DNA of 64,000 nucleotides. It comes from Streptomyces griseus. GTDB taxonomy: Bacteria; Actinomycetota; Actinomycetes; Streptomycetales; Streptomycetaceae. Where the stretch lies: assembly GCF_001715295.1 (NCBI RefSeq), contig NZ_MDKB01000004.1, positions 329,521-393,520 of the forward strand, in the 5' to 3' direction. The notes under the pieces were generated by a model. The model was not told the origin of the DNA, searched no databases, and saw only the letters and a list, made by a program, of their open reading frames with translations. The position numbers and the translations under genes were made by a program. Shown here piece by piece: positions 50,753 through 59,701 of this stretch. The stretch's first letter is position 1, and every line of letters begins with the position of its first letter.

Positions 50753-51985
50753 ATGAGCAGCACTCAGCCCCTCCCCCTGGCCGGGATCACCGTGGTCGCC
50801 GTCGAGCAGGCCGTCGCCGCCCCGTTCGCCACCCGGCAGCTCGCCGACCTCGGCGCCAGAGTCGTCAAGATCGAGCGCCCGGACGGGGGCGACTTCGCAC
50901 GCGGTTACGACACCGCCGCGGGCGGGCTCGCCTCCCACTTCGTCTGGTGCAACCGGGGGAAGGAGTCGGTGGCGGTCGACCTCAAGGACCCGCGCGGTCT
51001 GGACGTGGTGCGCCGGCTCGTCGCGGACGCCGACGTGTTCGTGCAGAACCTGGCGCAGGGGGCCGCCGCGCGGCTCGGGCTGGACGCAGCCGCCCTCTGC
51101 GCCGCGCACCCCCGGCTGGTCGCCGTGGACATCTCGGGGTACGGGGCGGACGGCCCGTACGCCCACCGGCGGGCCTACGACATGCTCGTCCAGTGCGAGG
51201 CGGGGCTGGTGTCCGTCACGGGGACCCCCGGGCAGCCGGTGAAGGCGGGCGTGCCCGCCGCGGACATCGCTGCGGGGATGTACGCGTTCTCCGGCGTGCT
51301 CGCCGCGCTGCTGCGGCGGGCCACCACCGGACACGGCGGGCCGGTCGAGATCTCCATGCTGGACGCGCTGGCCGAGTGGATGGGGCATCCGCTGCACCAC
51401 GGGATGCACGGCGGCGAAGCCCCGGCGCGCACGGGCCTCGCCCACGCGGTCATCGCCCCGTACGACGCCTACCGCACGGCGGACGGACAGCGGCTGCTGC
51501 TCTCCGTGCAGAACGACCGGGAATGGCGCCGGCTCGCCGAACTGGTGCTGGAGCGGCCGGAACTGGCCGAGGACCCGGACTTCGCGACGAATGCCGCCCG
51601 GACGGCGAACCGTGCGCGGACCGACGCCGTGGTGGGCGCGGCTCTCGCCGCCCTCGAGAGCGGGGAGGCACGGGCCAGGCTGGACGCGGCGGGGATCGCC
51701 TGCGCCCGGCTGAACACGGTCGCGGACGTGGCGGCTCACCCGCAACTGGCCGCACGGGACCGGTGGCGGGAGGTGGCGACGCCGGCCGGGCCGCTGCGCG
51801 CGCTGCTGCCGCCGATCGTTCTGCCGGGCGGCGCGCCGGCGCCGATGGGTGCCGTACCGGCGCTGGGGGAACACACCGACGCAACGCTGCATGCCCTGGG
51901 GATGACGGGCGAGCAGACAGCAGCACTGCGCCGGGACGGAGTGATCGCTGGTCCGGCACCGAGCGGTGGGCCGGACCTGTGCTGA
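50753..51985 (+). CDS. CaiB/BaiF family CoA transferase
   Basis: The 410-aa class III CoA transferase has the nucleophile Asp143 in RRAYDMLVQCEAG, with the N-terminal GITVVAVEQAVAAPFATRQLADLGARVVKIE split over the conserved Rossmann-like start. VWCNRGKESVAVDLK and IEISML-type (VEISMLDALAEWM) motifs follow. It transfers CoA between carboxylic acids; the pair of substrates cannot be told. It stands alone, with a convergent 87-aa gene 10 bp downstream. Confidence 0.94.
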   Translation: MSSTQPLPLAGITVVAVEQAVAAPFATRQLADLGARVVKIERPDGGDFARGYDTAAGGLASHFVWCNRGKESVAVDLKDPRGLDVVRRLVADADVFVQNLAQGAAARLGLDAAALCAAHPRLVAVDISGYGADGPYAHRRAYDMLVQCEAGLVSVTGTPGQPVKAGVPAADIAAGMYAFSGVLAALLRRATTGHGGPVEISMLDALAEWMGHPLHHGMHGGEAPARTGLAHAVIAPYDAYRTADGQRLLLSVQNDREWRRLAELVLERPELAEDPDFATNAARTANRARTDAVVGAALAALESGEARARLDAAGIACARLNTVADVAAHPQLAARDRWREVATPAGPLRALLPPIVLPGGAPAPMGAVPALGEHTDATLHALGMTGEQTAALRRDGVIAGPAPSGGPDLC

Positions 51986-51995
51986 CAGCCGTCGG

Positions 51996-52259
51996 TCAGT
52001 GGCGGCTGCCGAAGAGCGAGCGCCGCAGCCGTCGCAGCGGGGCGAAGAGCGAGACACGCGCGCTCCTGCTCCCACGGCTGTGCGCGGCGTCACGCGAAGT
52101 GAGCTCGAGCATCAGCAGCGTCGCTTCCGCGGACTCCCGCTGCGGGACGGCGGGTCCGCCCAGCACTGCGAGATGGCGGTCGAGCCGTGAACTGCTCGCG
52201 CTGCTCCCGCATGTGATGGCAGGCACACGCGGCCTGCTGCGCACCGTTATCTGTTCCAT
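51996..52259 (-). CDS. Small basic conserved hypothetical protein, 87 aa
   Basis: It begins MEQITVRSRPRVPAITCGSS and has a basic C-terminal tail (PLRRLRRSLFGSRH). It has no signal, membrane segment or known domain. GGGGAGTGAC directly before the ATG is an excellent ribosome site, and TAGGGT (52308-52303, minus strand) lies at a suitable distance as a -10 box, so this is a real gene. The last residues resemble a conserved basic amphipathic helix that could bind membrane or nucleic acid. Function is unknown. Confidence 0.75.
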   Translation of the reverse strand: MEQITVRSRPRVPAITCGSSASSSRLDRHLAVLGGPAVPQRESAEATLLMLELTSRDAAHSRGSRSARVSLFAPLRRLRRSLFGSRH

Positions 52260-52472
52260 GTCACTCCCCACCCGTACGAGGGCACCCGGCCCGGGCAGGT
52301 TAACCCTATCGTCCCGCGCTGACACTCGTGTATCCCGCCCGCAGGATTGCACACACGTGCATGGAGGTTGACGGTCCGTTACCGAATTCGACCGGCTCCA
52401 GGGCCTGTTGGGCGGGACGGGCGGGCCCCCGGCCTGGACGCGGGCGCACGCCGGGACGTACGCCGGGACCGT

Positions 52473-52502
52473 GGAGGAGCCCCCTTGCCGAGGGGCTCCT
52501 CC
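52473..52502 (-). terminator. SGNH lipase terminator in a 351-bp gap
   Basis: GGAGGAGCCCC (52473-52483) and GGGGCTCCTCC (52492-52502) form an 11-bp perfect stem with an 8-nt loop, 108 bp past the lipase stop. The rest of 52260-52610 contains only the promoter region of the 87-aa gene. Confidence 0.75.
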
Positions 52503-52610
52503 CCGGTGGCCGTTCCGGGCCGGGCACGCCGGGCGGTGACCCGGTGGCGACGCGCGTAGACGCGCCGGGACGCACCGCGGGCAGGAACGGGGAGGTGCGG
52601 AGGCCTACGG

Positions 52611-53420
52611 TCAGGCTTTGGAGGAGAAGACCGGCAGATAGCCGCCCGACTGCCCGGCCGCGGTGGGGTGGTACGACTCGCCGATGTTCAGCCAGTTGAC
52701 GCTGTGCAGCCACGCGCTGCCCGAGCAGATCTCGTGCCCGGTGAAGGTCTGGGTGACGTCGCCGAAGGCGAAGCCGTGGTCGGCGGCCCGCTTGGCGGTC
52801 GCCGCGTTGAGGTAGTCGGAGGCGCTGTTGATGGCGGCCCGTTCCGTCTCGCTCAGTCCGGCGATGCAGCCTCCGCCGAGCTGGTAGAAGCGGGGGTAGC
52901 CGAGGACGACGACGCGGGCGGCAGGCGCCTTGGCGCTGATCGCGGAGTACACCGAGTCCAGCCTGCCGGGCAGGGTGGAGTCGACGTAGGCGCGGGCGGT
53001 GGCGATCCGGCTCAGACAGGTGGACTCGGACTGGAGGACACAGGTGGTCATGACGTCGGCGAAGCCCGCGTCGTTGCCGCCGATGGAGATCGACACGAGG
53101 TCGGTCGAGGAGTTCAGCGGGCCGAGCTGACCGGCCGTGACGTCGCTCGTGACGGCCCCCGAGCACGCGGTGAAGGCGAACGAGGACGGGGCGTTGGCCG
53201 CCTTCCAGAGAACCGGGTAGGCGCGGGTGCTGCGCTTGCAGCCACCGCTCGCGGTGTCGTAACTGCCGGCTCCGACGCCGGAGGAGTACGAATCACCGAG
53301 CGCCACGTAGTCGACGCCCTGAACGGATTCGCCGGCACTGGCGACGCTCGCGCCGGTCAGTGCGAGGGCGACGCCGAGGAAGAGCGAGGACGAGAACGCC
53401 ACGAGTCTGGACATTTTCAT
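52611..53420 (-). CDS. Secreted SGNH (GDSL) lipase/esterase
   Basis: The 269-aa precursor has a signal peptide to about 29. It has block I GDSYSSG with nucleophile Ser44, the block III Asn in SIGGNDAG, and the catalytic His251 in ESYHPTAAG. Six Cys fit the three disulfides of Streptomyces GDSL lipases (S. rimosus lipase, SCO1725). It hydrolyses esters and triacylglycerols outside the cell. AAGGAGG, 4 nt before the ATG, is one of the best ribosome sites in the window. A palindromic element lies about 107 bp upstream. Confidence 0.96.
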   Translation of the reverse strand: MKMSRLVAFSSSLFLGVALALTGASVASAGESVQGVDYVALGDSYSSGVGAGSYDTASGGCKRSTRAYPVLWKAANAPSSFAFTACSGAVTSDVTAGQLGPLNSSTDLVSISIGGNDAGFADVMTTCVLQSESTCLSRIATARAYVDSTLPGRLDSVYSAISAKAPAARVVVLGYPRFYQLGGGCIAGLSETERAAINSASDYLNAATAKRAADHGFAFGDVTQTFTGHEICSGSAWLHSVNWLNIGESYHPTAAGQSGGYLPVFSSKA

Positions 53421-53526
53421 GAGACCTCCTTGGGCAGGATCTCTGCCTACTCTGTGGTAGCCCACCGGCGCGATTTCCGGAAGTGTTCATGCCAAGAACG
53501 TCCAACGAAGTTTCCGATACGGCAAC

Positions 53527-53541
53527 CTGATGCCACATCAG
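53527..53541. promoter_or_regulatory. CTGATG-N3-CATCAG palindrome
   Basis: CTGATGCCACATCAG is a perfect 6-bp inverted repeat with a 3-nt spacer between the divergent SGNH lipase and AAA ATPase genes. It matches the element at 27776-27790 at 13 of 15 bases. Confidence 0.55.
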
Positions 53542-53650
53542 ATTTTCTGCCCTATGGGTGCAGAAGGGGCAGAGGGGCCCTCGCCCGCCAGTCGACCGTC
53601 ACGGCACGGCTGCCGAAACCTGGGTGCACGGGCACCCGCCGTGCCGGATC

Positions 53651-54754
53651 ATGGGCGCCATGTCTGCCAACCCCGAGTCCGCTCTCCCGATCCGGCTCAC
53701 CGTGGACGACGGCGATTCGCCGTCCGATGTCGTGGACGCGCTGTTTCTCGGCCGCTTCACGACGGGCGAGCAGCCCTACTCGCACAGTCGCTCCCTCGAC
53801 CGGGTGCGGCCGGGGGCGACCCTGCTGCCACCGGCGGCCACGGTGCTGCGGGCGGCCCGTGACGGCGACCGCAGTGCCACGCTCGCCGAGGGCGAGGGAT
53901 GGACGCTGCTCGTCTCCCGGTGGAACCACGGGGCCGACGTCACCGTCACCGCGACCGGCGCCGAACTGGCGGAGAAGGTGCTGGCCGAGGCGACCGAGGG
54001 CGCGCAGGACGAACCGGAACCGCAGCCGGACAACGTGACGATGGGCTTCTGGTACGTCTCCCCGCGCCGCGGCCCGCACCGCACCACCCGGCAGATCGCC
54101 GCGGGCACCTGGGACGAGATCCGCGCCAACTACACCGCTCCGGTCGCCGACGCCATGGGCCGGCTGATGAAGGTGACCCCGGACGACATCGCGGGCCGGC
54201 TGCTTCTGCTGCACGGGCCTCCGGGCACCGGGAAGACCTCCGCCCTGCGCACGCTGGCCCGGTCCTGGCGCGACTGGTGCCAGGTCGACTGCGTGCTCGA
54301 CCCGGAGCAGCTCTTCAACGACGTCGGCTATCTGATGGACATCGCCATCGGGGAGGACGACAGCTCGGCGAAGGGGCGGTGGCGGCTGCTGCTCCTGGAG
54401 GACTGCGACGAACTGATCCGCGGTGAGGCCAAGCACACGGCCGGTCAGGCGCTGTCCCGTCTGCTGAACCTGACGGACGGACTGCTGGGCCAGGGCCGCA
54501 AGGTACTGGTGGGTGTGACGACCAACGAGGACCTGGAGCGGCTGCACCCGGCGGTCGTCAGGCCCGGCCGCTGTCTCGCCCGCATCGAGGTGGGCTCGCT
54601 GACCCGCGCCGAGTCGGTGTCCTGGCTGGGCACCGAGGAGGGCATCGGCCGGGAGGGCGCGACCCTCGCGGAGCTGTACGCGCTGCGCCGGGGCAGCGGA
54701 CCGGCCTCCGTGCCGAAGCAGGACGCGGGGGTGGACGCGGGGCTGTACCTCTGA
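53651..54754 (+). CDS. AAA-type ATPase with DUF5925 N-terminal domain
   Basis: The 367-aa protein has an N-terminal DUF5925-like domain at about 12-110, followed by one AAA module: Walker A GPPGTGKTS (189-197), Walker B LLLLEDCDEL near 247, and sensor-type GVTTNEDLERLHPAVVRPGR, as in p97/FtsH-like AAA proteins. No protease or membrane segment is present. An ATG three codons downstream is an alternative start. It probably remodels a protein partner using ATP; the partner is unknown. Confidence 0.88.
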   Translation: MGAMSANPESALPIRLTVDDGDSPSDVVDALFLGRFTTGEQPYSHSRSLDRVRPGATLLPPAATVLRAARDGDRSATLAEGEGWTLLVSRWNHGADVTVTATGAELAEKVLAEATEGAQDEPEPQPDNVTMGFWYVSPRRGPHRTTRQIAAGTWDEIRANYTAPVADAMGRLMKVTPDDIAGRLLLLHGPPGTGKTSALRTLARSWRDWCQVDCVLDPEQLFNDVGYLMDIAIGEDDSSAKGRWRLLLLEDCDELIRGEAKHTAGQALSRLLNLTDGLLGQGRKVLVGVTTNEDLERLHPAVVRPGRCLARIEVGSLTRAESVSWLGTEEGIGREGATLAELYALRRGSGPASVPKQDAGVDAGLYL

Positions 54755-54816
54755 GAGGGAGGCGCCCGGGCACAGCGGATCACGGACGGCCCGGAAGGCG
54801 AGCGAGAGCCGGAGGG

Positions 54817-55191
54817 CTACCGCGCGTACGCCGCGCGCACCGCGTCCTCGGCCAGGGCGAGCGCGTCCGCGCGGGAGACGCCCAGCCGCCGGGCCTGGTC
54901 GGCGTAATCCTGGGCGGCGGCCGCCGCGTTGCGGGCCGCGGCGTCACCGGCCGCCGCGACGAACGTGCCGTTGCGGCCCCGGGTCTCGATCACCCCGTCG
55001 GCCTCCAGCGCACGGTAGGCCTTGGCGACGGTGTTGGCGGCCAGGCCCAGCTCGCCGGCGAGGCCGCGTACGGTCGGGAGCCGGTAGCCGACGGGCAGCA
55101 CACCGGAGCGCGCCTGCGCGGAGAGCTGGGCACGCAGCTGTTCGTACGGGGCGGTGGCGGAGTCCGGGTCAACGGTGATCGTCAGGGTCAC
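54817..55191 (-). CDS. YtrA-subfamily GntR regulator
   Basis: The 124-aa protein consists of a winged helix (about 14-78: LPTVRGLAGELGLAANTVAKAYRALE) plus a short helical tail, which is the YtrA layout with no large effector domain. YtrA proteins usually control ABC transporters, but none is adjacent here. GTG at 55191 is chosen because GGGAGA precedes it and homologues start VTLTI; an ATG six codons upstream is possible. It is divergent from the GNAT gene with 69 bp between. Confidence 0.88.
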   Translation of the reverse strand: MTLTITVDPDSATAPYEQLRAQLSAQARSGVLPVGYRLPTVRGLAGELGLAANTVAKAYRALEADGVIETRGRNGTFVAAAGDAAARNAAAAAQDYADQARRLGVSRADALALAEDAVRAAYAR

Positions 55192-55260
55192 GGCCCGATT
55201 CTCTCCCATCACCGGAAATTCGGAGGCGGCCGCCCCGCCCGCCCGCGTACCGTCCCCCGC

Positions 55261-56184
55261 ATGACGGTGATCGTTCGAGACTTCCGCCCCGCCGACGCGG
55301 AGGCCTGGGTGCGGGTGCGGCGCGCCGCACTGCCCTACATGGTGACGACCGTGGACCAGGTCCTCGGCGACCTGGCCTGCGCCGGTCCGGCCATGCGGTA
55401 CCGGCCGCTGGTGGCCGAGGAGGAGGGCGAGGTGATCGCGACGGCCCGGGTCGGCCTCGCCCACGAGAGCCCTCAGCCGGGCCTCGGTTTCTGCAACCCG
55501 TACACCCACCCGGACCGGACGGGGCGTGGGGCCGGTTCGCTGCTGGTGAGCGCGGCCGAGGAGTATCTGGCCGACGTCGGCGCCAGGAGCGTCCACACGT
55601 GGGTGCTCGACGAGCCGGCGAACCGGGCCTTCGCCGAGAAGCGCGGATACGTGGCGAGCCGGTCGGCGCACTTCCTCCACCTGGATCTGGCGCACGGCAC
55701 GCTGCCCCCGCTCCAGGAGCCGCCACCGGGGACCGAGCTGCGCACCGGGGCCGACTTCGCGGACGACCCGCGCCCCCTGTTCGACGCGGATGCCGAGGTG
55801 ACGGCCGACGAGCCGAGCGACACCCCGGCCGAGCTCTCCGACTACGAGGACTGGCTGACCTCCGTCTGGCGAAAGCCCGGCTTCGATCAGGAGCTCACCT
55901 CGGTCGTGACGGTGGACGGCGAGGTCGCGGCGTTCAGCGCGGCGCGGACCGACGGGTCGGCCCGATACTCCTCGGCCATGACCGGAACCCGCCGGGCCTT
56001 CCGCGGCCGCGGTCTTGCGAAACTGGCCAAGAACCACTCACTGCACCGGGCGCGGGCCGCCGGATACACGGACGCCTACACCGGGAACGACACGGGGAAC
56101 GGTCCCATGCTGAGCGTCAACGCGTGGTTCGGCTACACCGTCTGTGCGACGGAGGTACGGCATGTCCGCCACCTCATCCGCTGA
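55261..56184 (+). CDS. Tandem GNAT acetyltransferase
   Basis: The 307-aa protein has two GNAT folds. The first spans about 1-150 with the acetyl-CoA loop RTGRGAGSLLV (87-97). The second spans about 160-307 with RRAFRGRGLAKLAK near 243. Two-domain GNATs of this size include mycothiol synthase-like enzymes, but MshD-specific features were not verified, and the context is not mycothiol synthesis. Its 3' end overlaps the DUF402 gene by 23 bp. The acetylated substrate is unknown. Confidence 0.88.
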   Translation: MTVIVRDFRPADAEAWVRVRRAALPYMVTTVDQVLGDLACAGPAMRYRPLVAEEEGEVIATARVGLAHESPQPGLGFCNPYTHPDRTGRGAGSLLVSAAEEYLADVGARSVHTWVLDEPANRAFAEKRGYVASRSAHFLHLDLAHGTLPPLQEPPPGTELRTGADFADDPRPLFDADAEVTADEPSDTPAELSDYEDWLTSVWRKPGFDQELTSVVTVDGEVAAFSAARTDGSARYSSAMTGTRRAFRGRGLAKLAKNHSLHRARAAGYTDAYTGNDTGNGPMLSVNAWFGYTVCATEVRHVRHLIR

Positions 56185-56665
56185 GCCGGGGCGCACGCTG
56201 ACGGTCGCCCTGGTCAAGGCAGGCCGTGCGAAGATCCGTTACCCGGCCGAGCCGGTCCGCGACGACGGCACCCGCATCACCGTCCGGGCCCCGTGGGCGG
56301 CCCCCGGTGTCCGGGACTTCGGCTTCGTGCGGTTCGAGCCGGGGGACGTCCTCACCGAGCACTACTGGCGTGACCGCTGGTTCGCGGTGAAGGAGGTCCG
56401 CACGGGTGGCGGCGAACTGAAGGGCTGGTACTGCGACATCACCCGGCCCGCCGTCCTGTGCGGGGACGAGCTCCTCGTCGAGGACCTGGACCTCGACCTC
56501 TGGGTGGCGGCGGACGGCTCGGCCGTCCTGCGGCTGGACGAGGACGAGTTCGAGGAGAGCGGCCTCGCGGGCCGGGACCCGGCGGCGGCTCGGGCCGCCG
56601 TACGGGCACTGGACGAGCTCGAACACCTGGCCCGCACCGAGGGGCTGGCCGCACTCGTCGGATGA
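56162..56665 (+). CDS. DUF402 protein (FomD-like phosphohydrolase fold)
   Basis: The 167-aa protein has the DUF402 core with a barrel-forming block DVLTEHYWRDRWFAVKEV, then KGWYCDITRP and the acidic metal site EDLDLDLWV ... RLDEDEFEES. Characterised members hydrolyse nucleoside diphosphates or CMP-linked phosphonates, and metal binding by these Asp/Glu residues is conserved here. The start overlaps the GNAT 3' end by 23 bp, so the two form an operon. The substrate is unknown. Confidence 0.87.
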   Translation: MSATSSAEPGRTLTVALVKAGRAKIRYPAEPVRDDGTRITVRAPWAAPGVRDFGFVRFEPGDVLTEHYWRDRWFAVKEVRTGGGELKGWYCDITRPAVLCGDELLVEDLDLDLWVAADGSAVLRLDEDEFEESGLAGRDPAAARAAVRALDELEHLARTEGLAALVG

Positions 56666-56697
56666 CCGCGGTGCGTCCGGCCGCCTGCCACGGCGGT

Positions 56698-58176
56698 TCA
56701 GGGAGCGACCAGCTCCACCTCGTAACCGGCCGTGTTCTCCAGGTAGGCCGCGTAGTGCCCGCTGCCGCCGGCGTACGGATGGCGGTCGGGGAAGAGAAGC
56801 CGCCAGCCGTGGCCGGGGGCGCGTGCCACCAGCGCGTCGAGCGTGGCGCGGTCCCGGACGTGGAACGCCAGGTGGTTGAGCCCGGGGCGCAGCCGGTCGT
56901 GCGGGCCCCGCGCCAGGTCCGGTGACTGTTCGACCACGAGGTACGTGTCGCCGCGCCGCCAGCTGCGGCCGTGCGCCCAGCGCTGGTACGGGACGTGGCC
57001 CAGCTCGCCGAGCAGCCAGCCCCACTCCGCCTCGGCCTCGGCCAGGCCGGGCGCCCACAGCTCGATGTGGTGCACCCGGCCGGTGGGGACCGGGGCCGCG
57101 GGCAGCGGGACGGCCCGCCGCGGCCCGTCCGGTGTGTACCCGACGGAGTCGCCGTCCTCGTGCCAGTGGACCAGGAAGCGCTCCTCGGCGCGGTAGCCGT
57201 CGAGTCCGGCGCGGCAGTAGGCGACCATGTCGTCGGGCAGCGCGTCCAGCGGGAACCAGCCGAGCTCGGAGCACTTCTCCGGTTCGGCGTTGCGGGGCGG
57301 GCGGGCGGGGTCGTACTCCGCCTCGAAGAACCAGCCCATCCGGGGGTTGCCGCCGGGGCCCCGGTGCTGCATGACGAGGGCGACCCGGAGCTCGTCCGGG
57401 TCCAGGACGACGCCGATCTCCTCGGCCGTCTCCCGGATCATCGCCTCCCGGACGTCCTCGCCGTCCTCCGCGTGGCCGGAGGGGGCGTGGAGCAGTCCGT
57501 CCGCGTATCCGGTGCCCGCCCGCCGGGCGAGCAGTACCTCGGGGCCGCGGCGCAGGATCAGGTGGACGTCGACGACCTCGCTGTGCCGGCGCGCCGGTTC
57601 GGCGCGGGCGACCAGGGCGTACCGCTCGTCGTCGACCTCCCTGCCCCAGAGCCGGGCGTCGCCGGAGAGCGGTTCGTGGTGGATGCGCTCGGTGTACGGG
57701 GCGAGCAGGGCGGTGAGGCGGGCCGCCGGGAGTCCGACGCCGCCCCACATCCCTTCGACGAGGACCAGCCGCCCGCCCGGCCGCAGCAGCCCGAACCAGT
57801 GGCGCAGCGCGGCCGCGGGGTCGGGCAGCAGCCACACCACGTGCCGGGCGAGGACCACGTCGAACCGCTGTCCGCCGACGGGCGGCCGTCCGGCGTCGCC
57901 CACGAGGACCTCGGCGCCCGTCCCGGCGAGTTTGGCGCGCGCCCGTCCGGCCATGCGCGGCGACAGGTCCACGGCGGTGACCCGGTGTCCCTGGGCGGCG
58001 GCCAGCAGCGCGAGGCTGCCCGTGCCGCAGCCGAGGTCGAGGACCTCGGAGCGGACGGCGGGCAGCCAGGTCTCCATGCGCCGTGCCCAGGCACCGCGGA
58101 CGGCCGGGTCGAGGAGCCCGTGGTCGGGCTCCTCGTCGAAGGAGTCGGCGGCGGCGTCCCAGTCGATCGTGGTCAT
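56698..58176 (-). CDS. Methyltransferase-NUDIX-VOC triple-domain fusion protein
   Basis: The 492-aa single frame carries three enzymes. Residues about 20-190 are a class I SAM methyltransferase (motif I VLDLGCGTG, 45-53; GDAG near 93). Residues about 200-345 are a NUDIX domain with a complete box from Gly234 to Val256 (REXXEE at 248-253). Residues about 365-492 are a glyoxalase/VOC domain (HHIELW at 369-374, GLNHLAFHV near 432-440, ELV at the end). The start MTTIDWD has GGGAGG 9 nt before it; an ATG three codons earlier is less likely. No frame break or low-complexity junction is seen. Function is unknown; nucleotide clean-up linked to methylation is only a guess. Confidence 0.9.
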   Translation of the reverse strand: MTTIDWDAAADSFDEEPDHGLLDPAVRGAWARRMETWLPAVRSEVLDLGCGTGSLALLAAAQGHRVTAVDLSPRMAGRARAKLAGTGAEVLVGDAGRPPVGGQRFDVVLARHVVWLLPDPAAALRHWFGLLRPGGRLVLVEGMWGGVGLPAARLTALLAPYTERIHHEPLSGDARLWGREVDDERYALVARAEPARRHSEVVDVHLILRRGPEVLLARRAGTGYADGLLHAPSGHAEDGEDVREAMIRETAEEIGVVLDPDELRVALVMQHRGPGGNPRMGWFFEAEYDPARPPRNAEPEKCSELGWFPLDALPDDMVAYCRAGLDGYRAEERFLVHWHEDGDSVGYTPDGPRRAVPLPAAPVPTGRVHHIELWAPGLAEAEAEWGWLLGELGHVPYQRWAHGRSWRRGDTYLVVEQSPDLARGPHDRLRPGLNHLAFHVRDRATLDALVARAPGHGWRLLFPDRHPYAGGSGHYAAYLENTAGYEVELVAP

Positions 58177-58210
58177 GGCCCCCATCCTCCCAGCCGTCGC
58201 CGGCGCTCCG

Positions 58211-59698
58211 TCAGGCCCGCACCCGGGTGATCACCTTCTTCACCGGCGGCCAGAGGAGGATCAGCAGGACGATCACGTACACCGTCACGGAGAACGGTGT
58301 GTCGACCAGGCCGGTGACACTGCCGTCGCTGATCTGCAGCGCGCGCCGCAGCTGCTGTTCGGCGGCCGGGCCGAGGATGACGCCGATCACCGCGGGCAGC
58401 ACCGGCAGCCCGTATCTGCGCATCCCGAACCCGAGTACCCCGATGACCAGCAGGATCACCAGGTCCAGGGCCTCCCCGCCGACCGCGTAGGCGCCGACGG
58501 CGGCGAAGAAGAGGATGCCCGCGTAGAGGTAGGGGCGCGGGATCCGCAGGAGCTTCGCCCACAGGGGGGCCAGCGGCAGGTTGAGGGCGAGCAGCAGCAC
58601 CATGCCGACGAAGAGCGAGGCGATCAGACCCCAGACCAGATCCGGTTCGCGTTCGAACAGGAGGGGACCCGGCTGGATTCCGTACTGCTGGAAGGCGGCC
58701 AGCATCACGGCGGCGACGGCCGTGGTGGGCAGACCGAGGGTGAGCATGGAGACCAGGGTTCCGGCGGCGGAGGCGGAGGCCGCCGACTCGGGTCCCGCGA
58801 CGCCCTCGATGGCGCCCTTGCCGAACTGGTCGCGGTGCTTGGAGAGCCGCTTCTCGGTGACGTACGAGAGGAAGGTGGGGATCTCCGCGCCGCCCGCCGG
58901 GATCGCCCCGAACGGGAAGCCGATGACGGGCCCGCGCAGCCAGGACTTCCAGGTGCGCCGGACGTCGGCCCTGCCGAGCCAGGGGCGGCCGACGGGGATC
59001 GGGGTGCCGGTGGAGCGGCGCAGGTGCGCGGCGACCCAGAGGGCTTCGCCGATGGCGAAGAGTCCGACCGCGACGATCACCACGTCGATGCCGTCGGCCA
59101 GTTGGAGCGAGCCGAAGGTCAGCCGCTGCTGGCCGGTCATCTGGTCCAGGCCGACGAGGCCGACGGTCAGGCCGATGAGCAGGGAGGCGAGACCGCGGAT
59201 CCGGGAGGAGCCGAGGACGGAGGTGACGGCGATGAAGGCCAGCACCATGATGGCGAAGTAGTCCGGCGCGCCGATGTCGACGGCCAGCGAGGCGACGGTG
59301 GGGGCGAGGACGACCAGCAGGATCGTGCCGATCATGCCGCCGGTGAAGTGCCCGATGGCCGCGGCGGCGAGCGCCTGGGCACCGCGGCCGGCCTTCGCCA
59401 TGGGGTTGCCCTCGATCGCGGCGACGACCGCGGCGCTCTCCCCGGGGGTGTTGAGGAGGATCGAGGTGGTGGAGCCGCCGAACATGGCGCCGTAGTAGAT
59501 CCCGGCGAACATGATGAAGGCACCGGTCGGTTCGAGCCCGTACGTCACCGGGAGCAGAAGGGCGACGGCCATGGCGGGTCCGATGCCGGGAAGCACACCG
59601 ATCGCCGTGCCGAGCAGGACGCCGAGCGCCGCCCAGAGGAGATTGACCGGGGTGAGTGCCGTGCCGAAGCCGTCGACGAGGGAGTTGAGGGAGTCCAT
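58211..59698 (-). CDS. tctA: Tripartite tricarboxylate transporter, large membrane subunit
   Basis: The 495-aa protein has about 11-12 helices. TctA signatures include GVLPGIGPAMAVALLLP near 38 and FGGSTTSILLNTPGE near 75, with a second copy of the fold near FPFGAIPAGGAEIP. It is the carrier component that works with TctB and the periplasmic-type TctC lipoprotein in sodium- or proton-driven uptake of citrate or other carboxylates. It starts 4 bp after tctB stops. It is the last gene of the tctCBA operon. Confidence 0.96.
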   Translation of the reverse strand: MDSLNSLVDGFGTALTPVNLLWAALGVLLGTAIGVLPGIGPAMAVALLLPVTYGLEPTGAFIMFAGIYYGAMFGGSTTSILLNTPGESAAVVAAIEGNPMAKAGRGAQALAAAAIGHFTGGMIGTILLVVLAPTVASLAVDIGAPDYFAIMVLAFIAVTSVLGSSRIRGLASLLIGLTVGLVGLDQMTGQQRLTFGSLQLADGIDVVIVAVGLFAIGEALWVAAHLRRSTGTPIPVGRPWLGRADVRRTWKSWLRGPVIGFPFGAIPAGGAEIPTFLSYVTEKRLSKHRDQFGKGAIEGVAGPESAASASAAGTLVSMLTLGLPTTAVAAVMLAAFQQYGIQPGPLLFEREPDLVWGLIASLFVGMVLLLALNLPLAPLWAKLLRIPRPYLYAGILFFAAVGAYAVGGEALDLVILLVIGVLGFGMRRYGLPVLPAVIGVILGPAAEQQLRRALQISDGSVTGLVDTPFSVTVYVIVLLILLWPPVKKVITRVRA

Positions 59699-59701
59699 CG
59701 G

